From Jiella avicenniae (GTDB taxonomy: Bacteria; Pseudomonadota; Alphaproteobacteria; Rhizobiales; Rhizobiaceae), in assembly GCF_021390325.1 (NCBI RefSeq), contig NZ_JAJUWU010000007.1, positions 124,001 to 188,000 on the forward strand: a DNA stretch of 64,000 bases. The letters run 5' to 3'. The notes under the pieces are model-generated. The model searched no databases and was not told the origin of the DNA. It saw nothing but the letters and a program-made list of their open reading frames with translations. Shown here one piece after another: positions 63,917 to 64,000 of this stretch; position 1 is the first letter of the stretch; each line of letters starts with the position of its first letter. A program made the position numbers and the translations under genes.

Positions 63917-64000
63917 ATGTTCGACTTTCTCTTCGACTACGCCGTGCTGCGGCTCATCTGGTGGGTGCTGCTCGGCGTGCTCCTGATCGGCTTCGCCGTC
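63917..64000 (+). CDS. cydB: Cytochrome bd ubiquinol oxidase subunit II, start only
   Basis: The first 28 codons (MFDFLFDYAVLRLIWWVLLG) are visible; the window ends within the first membrane segment. AAGAAGGACAATCGAG before the ATG is a strong ribosome site. It starts 28 bases after cydA and is surely in the same operon. Confidence 0.88.
   Translation, partial: MFDFLFDYAVLRLIWWVLLGVLLIGFAV

Overview
The window is a GC-rich chromosomal segment from an alphaproteobacterium, most likely of the order Hyphomicrobiales (Rhizobiales). The evidence is the gene order dusB-ntrB-ntrC-ntrY-ntrX-trkA-hfq-hflX, a pdhA/lipoyl-pdhB/pdhC cluster with an SGNH hydrolase before lpdA, a fused ispDF, a SAM-II riboswitch before metZ, and short palindromic repeats of the kinds scattered through rhizobial genomes. 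Family or genus cannot be fixed from the sequence. No insertion sequence, prophage or CRISPR array is visible.

Layout. 1-9248 (minus strand): one tightly overlapping operon for Alternative Complex III (actA-F), then an uncharacterised 193-residue membrane protein, a SCO-type copper chaperone and the start of coxB of an aa3/caa3-type oxidase that runs off the left edge. 9249-19613 (plus): pyruvate dehydrogenase operon pdhABC-lpdA with passenger genes (SRPBCC protein, Uma2 protein, SGNH hydrolase, an AT-rich orphan), then a stress membrane protein, lipA and a COQ10/RatA-type protein; lipA makes the lipoyl groups that the three lipoyl-bearing PDH proteins need. 19696-22919 (minus): MFS transporter, cinA/pncC, ispDF. 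23053-33655 (plus): the nitrogen-regulation locus. 33847-41309: RNA helicase, alpha/beta hydrolase, secreted protein, parE, glnA and glnB; glnB has a sigma-54 promoter, so targets of the NtrBC system lie in the same window. 41584-47895: NAD(P)HX repair enzyme, a three-subunit molybdenum hydroxylase and its divergent TetR regulator. 47929-53689: tyrosine/histidine-type aminotransferase genes, apaG, a phosphatidyltransferase, and metZ under a SAM-II riboswitch with a terminator. 53923-56690: dCTP deaminase, UDP-glucose dehydrogenase, tRNA-Pro(GGG). 57127-64000: a receiver-only response regulator, a FixK-like regulator, cydDC and divergent cydAB; a FixK-type box lies between cydD and cydA.

How it fits together. 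The two ends hold two terminal respiratory branches: a quinol:cytochrome c/copper-oxidase branch through Alternative Complex III at the left and a low-oxygen bd-type quinol oxidase with its likely regulator at the right. Central carbon (PDH), nitrogen control (Ntr/PII/GS) and sulfur amino acid control (SAM-II/metZ) lie between them. The most notable non-standard features are a palindromic repeat inserted in frame into the actE leader, foreign-looking genes inside the PDH operon, a palindrome filling the promoter spacer of the molybdenum hydroxylase operon, and a well-placed FixK box at the cyd divergence.
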